Part shown: positions 5,788 to 7,074 of the stretch, one piece after another
Numbering within the stretch: the stretch's first letter is position 1
Layout of the letters: each line of letters begins with the position of its first letter
From: an uncultured Thalassospira sp.
GTDB taxonomy: Bacteria; Pseudomonadota; Alphaproteobacteria; Rhodospirillales_A; Thalassospiraceae
DNA length: 7,074 nucleotides
Direction: 5' to 3'
Assembly (NCBI GenBank): GCA_946885765.1
Contig: CAMPHD010000173.1
Span: forward strand, 1 to 7,074
Made by a program: the position numbers and the translations under genes
Notes under the pieces: generated by a model
What the model saw: the letters and a program-made list of their open reading frames with translations, nothing else
The model's database searches: none
What the model was told of the DNA's origin: nothing

Positions 5788-6543
5788 TTATTTGTTCCGG
5801 CCCTGCGGGTTGGGATGACGCGGGATTGCGGCAATCATCTTTGCGGGATCGTCGGTAATGACCGATGTCACGCCCCAGCCAAACAGCTCTTTGGCACGGG
5901 CCGGATCATTGACGGTATAGCAGACCAGCGGAACATTGGCCGCAACGATTTCGGCAGCTTTTTCCGCGTCGAGTGCCTTGTGATCGATATGAAGCGCACT
6001 GGCACCAAGTTTGGCATATCCATCAAGCCAGTCATCTGGCAGCGTTTCCAGAAGCCAGCCGCACGGCATGTCGGGCAAAAGCTGCCTGATTTCGGCAACG
6101 GCAATGTCGTCAAAACTTGAAAGCAGGATCGGAAGCTTCTTTGCCCGGCCGAGTTCTTTGGCGACTTCCTGACACAGGCGCACCGGATCACAACCTGATG
6201 GCTTAATTTCAAGATTGGCCCCCATATCCATAAAGAACAGGGTTTCAAGCGTATCGCTCAGTGTCGGGATGCGCTCGCCTTTATATATGTCTGAAAACCA
6301 TGAACCGGCATCAAGCTCGCGCAGCACGCTTAATGGCTGCATGTGGATCGGGCCTCTGCCGTTGGTCGTGCGTTCAAGTGTGTCATCATGAATAAGCACG
6401 CACTGGTTATCGGAACTCAGCGTGACATCGCATTCAATCCATTTGGCTTGACGCGCACCAGCCACCCGAAAGGCGGCAATGGTGTTTTCCGGGGCTTCGA
6501 TGGATGCGCCGCGATGGGCGACAATATGGGGAATCTCAATCAC
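5788..6543 (-). CDS. Glycerophosphodiester phosphodiesterase (cytosolic, UgpQ-like)
   Basis: The 251-residue product has the full GDPD barrel signature. Catalytic and metal residues are all visible: HRG (His10, Arg11), APENT (17-21), ECD (Glu37, Asp39), HDD (His52-Asp54) and LEIKP (Glu112, Lys114). Later strands are marked by SSFDD (142-146), YTVNDP (209-214) and TSVITDDP (226-233). It hydrolyses deacylated phospholipids such as glycerophosphocholine or glycerophosphoethanolamine to glycerol-3-phosphate and an alcohol. With no signal peptide it should act in the cytosol, like UgpQ rather than periplasmic GlpQ. No glycerol-3-phosphate transporter gene is visible beside it. The start is GTG at 6543, supported by AAAGG 8 bases upstream; no in-frame ATG exists just before it, and residues 1-9 lead directly into the first barrel strand. 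The TAA is at 5788-5790. It is divergent from the rRNA control region. Confidence 0.93.
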   Translation of the reverse strand: MIEIPHIVAHRGASIEAPENTIAAFRVAGARQAKWIECDVTLSSDNQCVLIHDDTLERTTNGRGPIHMQPLSVLRELDAGSWFSDIYKGERIPTLSDTLETLFFMDMGANLEIKPSGCDPVRLCQEVAKELGRAKKLPILLSSFDDIAVAEIRQLLPDMPCGWLLETLPDDWLDGYAKLGASALHIDHKALDAEKAAEIVAANVPLVCYTVNDPARAKELFGWGVTSVITDDPAKMIAAIPRHPNPQGRNK

Positions 6544-6583
6544 GATTCGGACCTTTATATATCGGGTGGCAAATGCGCATAGG

Positions 6584-6616
6584 AAACGGGTGACCGTGTT
6601 TCATGCGAAACCGTTT
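6584..6616. repeat. Nested inverted repeats in the leader side of the phosphodiesterase gene
   Basis: AAACGG (6584-6589) can pair with CCGTTT (6611-6616), and inside it GTTTC (6598-6602) can pair with GAAAC (6607-6611) around ATGC. The two stems share only base 6611. They would lie in the 5' leader of the phosphodiesterase transcript if it starts near 6642. Function unknown. Confidence 0.25.
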
Positions 6617-6648
6617 TACCCGGACCGACACATCAAATCAGCGTTGCG

Positions 6649-6677
6649 ATTCTCATACGCCTGATGCTTTCTGTAAA
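6649..6677 (-). promoter_or_regulatory. Weak candidate promoter for the phosphodiesterase gene
   Basis: On the minus strand TTTACA (6672-6677, 5 of 6 consensus bases) is followed after 17 bases by GAGAAT (6649-6654, 4 of 6). The transcript would start near 6642, about 100 bases upstream of the GTG start. The -10 match is poor, so this is only a candidate. Confidence 0.28.
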
Positions 6678-6883
6678 AAAGCGAAAATCTTGTGTCGTTT
6701 TGAACGTCACTCTTTTCATATTCGCACCGAAGTTATTGGACTCCATATCGGATTTCTGGCGGGAGAGGATTGTTTTTGCCGGTTTGCCGATGTTTCACAA
6801 GGATGGCGTGATGTTCTTCGATCAAGGGATTTCAATGCAAAACCCCGTAAAGACCAGTGTTTGTGCGGACCGTTTCGGGGGTG

Positions 6884-6924
6884 AAAAAAACAATCTGCAA
6901 AAATCTCCGAAAAACTTCAAAAAA
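6884..6924 (+). promoter_or_regulatory. Phased A-tracts, UP-element-like, upstream of the rRNA promoter
   Basis: Four A-runs occur at 6884-6890, 6899-6903, 6910-6914 and 6919-6924, with centres spaced about 14, 11 and 9-10 bases, close to the DNA helical repeat. They end 4 bases before the -35 hexamer. Such A-rich, curved DNA upstream of rRNA promoters commonly binds the alpha subunit C-terminal domains of RNA polymerase and raises initiation. Function here is inferred from position and composition. Confidence 0.55.
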
Positions 6925-6928
6925 GGTA

Positions 6929-6957
6929 TTTACAGGTTTGTTTAGGGGCCCTATAAC
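6929..6957 (+). promoter_or_regulatory. Ribosomal RNA operon promoter
   Basis: TTTACA (6929-6934) and TATAAC (6952-6957) are separated by exactly 17 bases, each matching 5 of 6 consensus positions. The -10 flank CTATAACCCGCCTCC has the look of alphaproteobacterial rRNA promoters, and the GC-rich bases after it fit a discriminator. Transcription should start near 6964. The element faces the antitermination signals at 7015-7042, which supports the rRNA assignment. Confidence 0.8.
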
Positions 6958-7014
6958 CCGCCTCCACCGACGGGGTGCGGCGCTGGTTAGACGGCGACGC
7001 GGACTGTGAGGTTG

Positions 7015-7028
7015 AGGGCTTCGGCTCT
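7015..7028 (+). promoter_or_regulatory. TTCG-capped hairpin in boxB position of the rRNA leader
   Basis: AGGGC (7015-7019) pairs with GCTCT (7024-7028) around the stable loop TTCG, closed by C-G, with one G-T wobble. It lies 3 bases before the boxA-like element, the same order (boxB then boxA) as in the enterobacterial rRNA leader. Confidence 0.55.
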
Positions 7029-7031
7029 AGA

Positions 7032-7042
7032 GTTCTTTGACA
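7032..7042 (+). promoter_or_regulatory. boxA-like antitermination element of the rRNA leader
   Basis: GTTCTTTGACA closely matches the E. coli rRNA boxA core (GCTCTTTAACA). In that system boxA RNA binds NusB-NusE and lets RNA polymerase pass Rho sites in the untranslated rRNA operon. Its place a short distance before the 16S gene fits this role. Confidence 0.7.
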
Positions 7043-7074
7043 TTGTTGATCAGTAGGAAGGGATGCGCGGGCAG

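Larger units (their letters stand above)
6544..6883. other. Intergenic region between phosphodiesterase and rRNA promoter, no gene seen
   Basis: These 340 bases lie between two divergent transcription units. Short open frames exist on the plus strand, but they lack good ribosome sites, resemble no family and, in one case, run on through the rRNA promoter; I regard them as chance. The region contains the ribosome site of the phosphodiesterase gene (AAAGG, minus strand), small inverted repeats at 6584-6616 and a weak candidate promoter for that gene. I see no tRNA and no repeat element. Confidence 0.6.
6964..7074 (+). ncRNA. 5' leader of a ribosomal RNA operon (pre-16S), partial
   Basis: The segment from the predicted start to the window edge does not code for protein. 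It is GC-rich and then carries a hairpin, a boxA-like element and the stretch GGATGCGCGGGCAG (7061-7074), which resembles sequence shortly before mature 16S rRNA in alphaproteobacteria. This leader is normally removed by RNase III and further trimming. Mature 16S rRNA itself does not appear to start inside the window. The opposite arm of the processing stem would lie after 16S and cannot be checked. Confidence 0.75.

Noticed and set aside
5644..6120. Plus-strand open frame of 158 codons opposite MATE and phosphodiesterase
   Set aside because: It is antisense to two well-supported genes with complete catalytic or membrane signatures and resembles no protein family.
6841..6881. CCCCG and CGGGG arms followed by an A-run, seen as a possible terminator
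   Set aside because: The loop would be about 28 bases and no T-run follows on the plus strand; no transcript is expected to end there.
6664..6945. Plus-strand open frame of 93 codons upstream of the rRNA leader
   Set aside because: It runs through the A-tracts and into the rRNA promoter, lacks a clear ribosome site and shows no family resemblance.

Overview
This window looks like chromosomal DNA from a free-living alphaproteobacterium. The moderate GC coding style, the layout of the ribosomal RNA leader at the right edge and the gene families fit Rhodospirillales, perhaps a Thalassospira-like genus. That genus guess is inference from general familiarity, not from a search. I see no phage, transposon, CRISPR or tRNA signal. 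Apart from one protein that I do not recognise, these are ordinary chromosomal genes.

Left part (1-1670, minus strand): a low-molecular-weight protein-tyrosine-phosphatase-family gene is followed after 3 bases by a fructosamine/ribulosamine 3-kinase-family gene. After another 41 bases comes a cytochrome c-prime/c556-type gene that runs off the left edge. The first two could form a protein-repair pair: the phosphatase removes the 5-phosphate from ribulosamine-5-phosphate adducts, and the kinase phosphorylates the sugar at O-3 so that it falls off the protein. Middle part (1671-4168, plus strand): divergent from the phosphatase is an AraC-type regulator with a well-formed sigma70-like promoter. 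It is followed by a 420-residue protein of unknown function with its own candidate promoter and a good ribosome binding site. The segment 1671-1848 between the divergent genes holds two perfect palindromes and a repeated CTGACAGC box.

Right part (4169-6543, minus strand): a bidirectional terminator separates the unknown gene from a MATE-family multidrug/cation antiporter, which has an unusual proline-rich N-terminus. Upstream of it is a cytosolic glycerophosphodiester phosphodiesterase. The two are co-directional, 100 bases apart.

Right edge (6544-7074): divergent from the phosphodiesterase lies a ribosomal RNA operon control region. It has phased A-tracts (UP-element-like), a strong promoter (TTTACA, 17 bases, TATAAC), a GC-rich leader, a TTCG-capped hairpin in boxB position and a boxA-like antitermination element. 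16S rRNA should begin just past the window.

The observations most worth a second look are the phosphatase-kinase deglycation pair, including a P-loop cysteine in the kinase that matches the redox-switch cysteine of eukaryotic homologues, the unrecognised 420-residue protein beside the AraC regulator, and the rRNA leader. I found no clearly unprecedented system.
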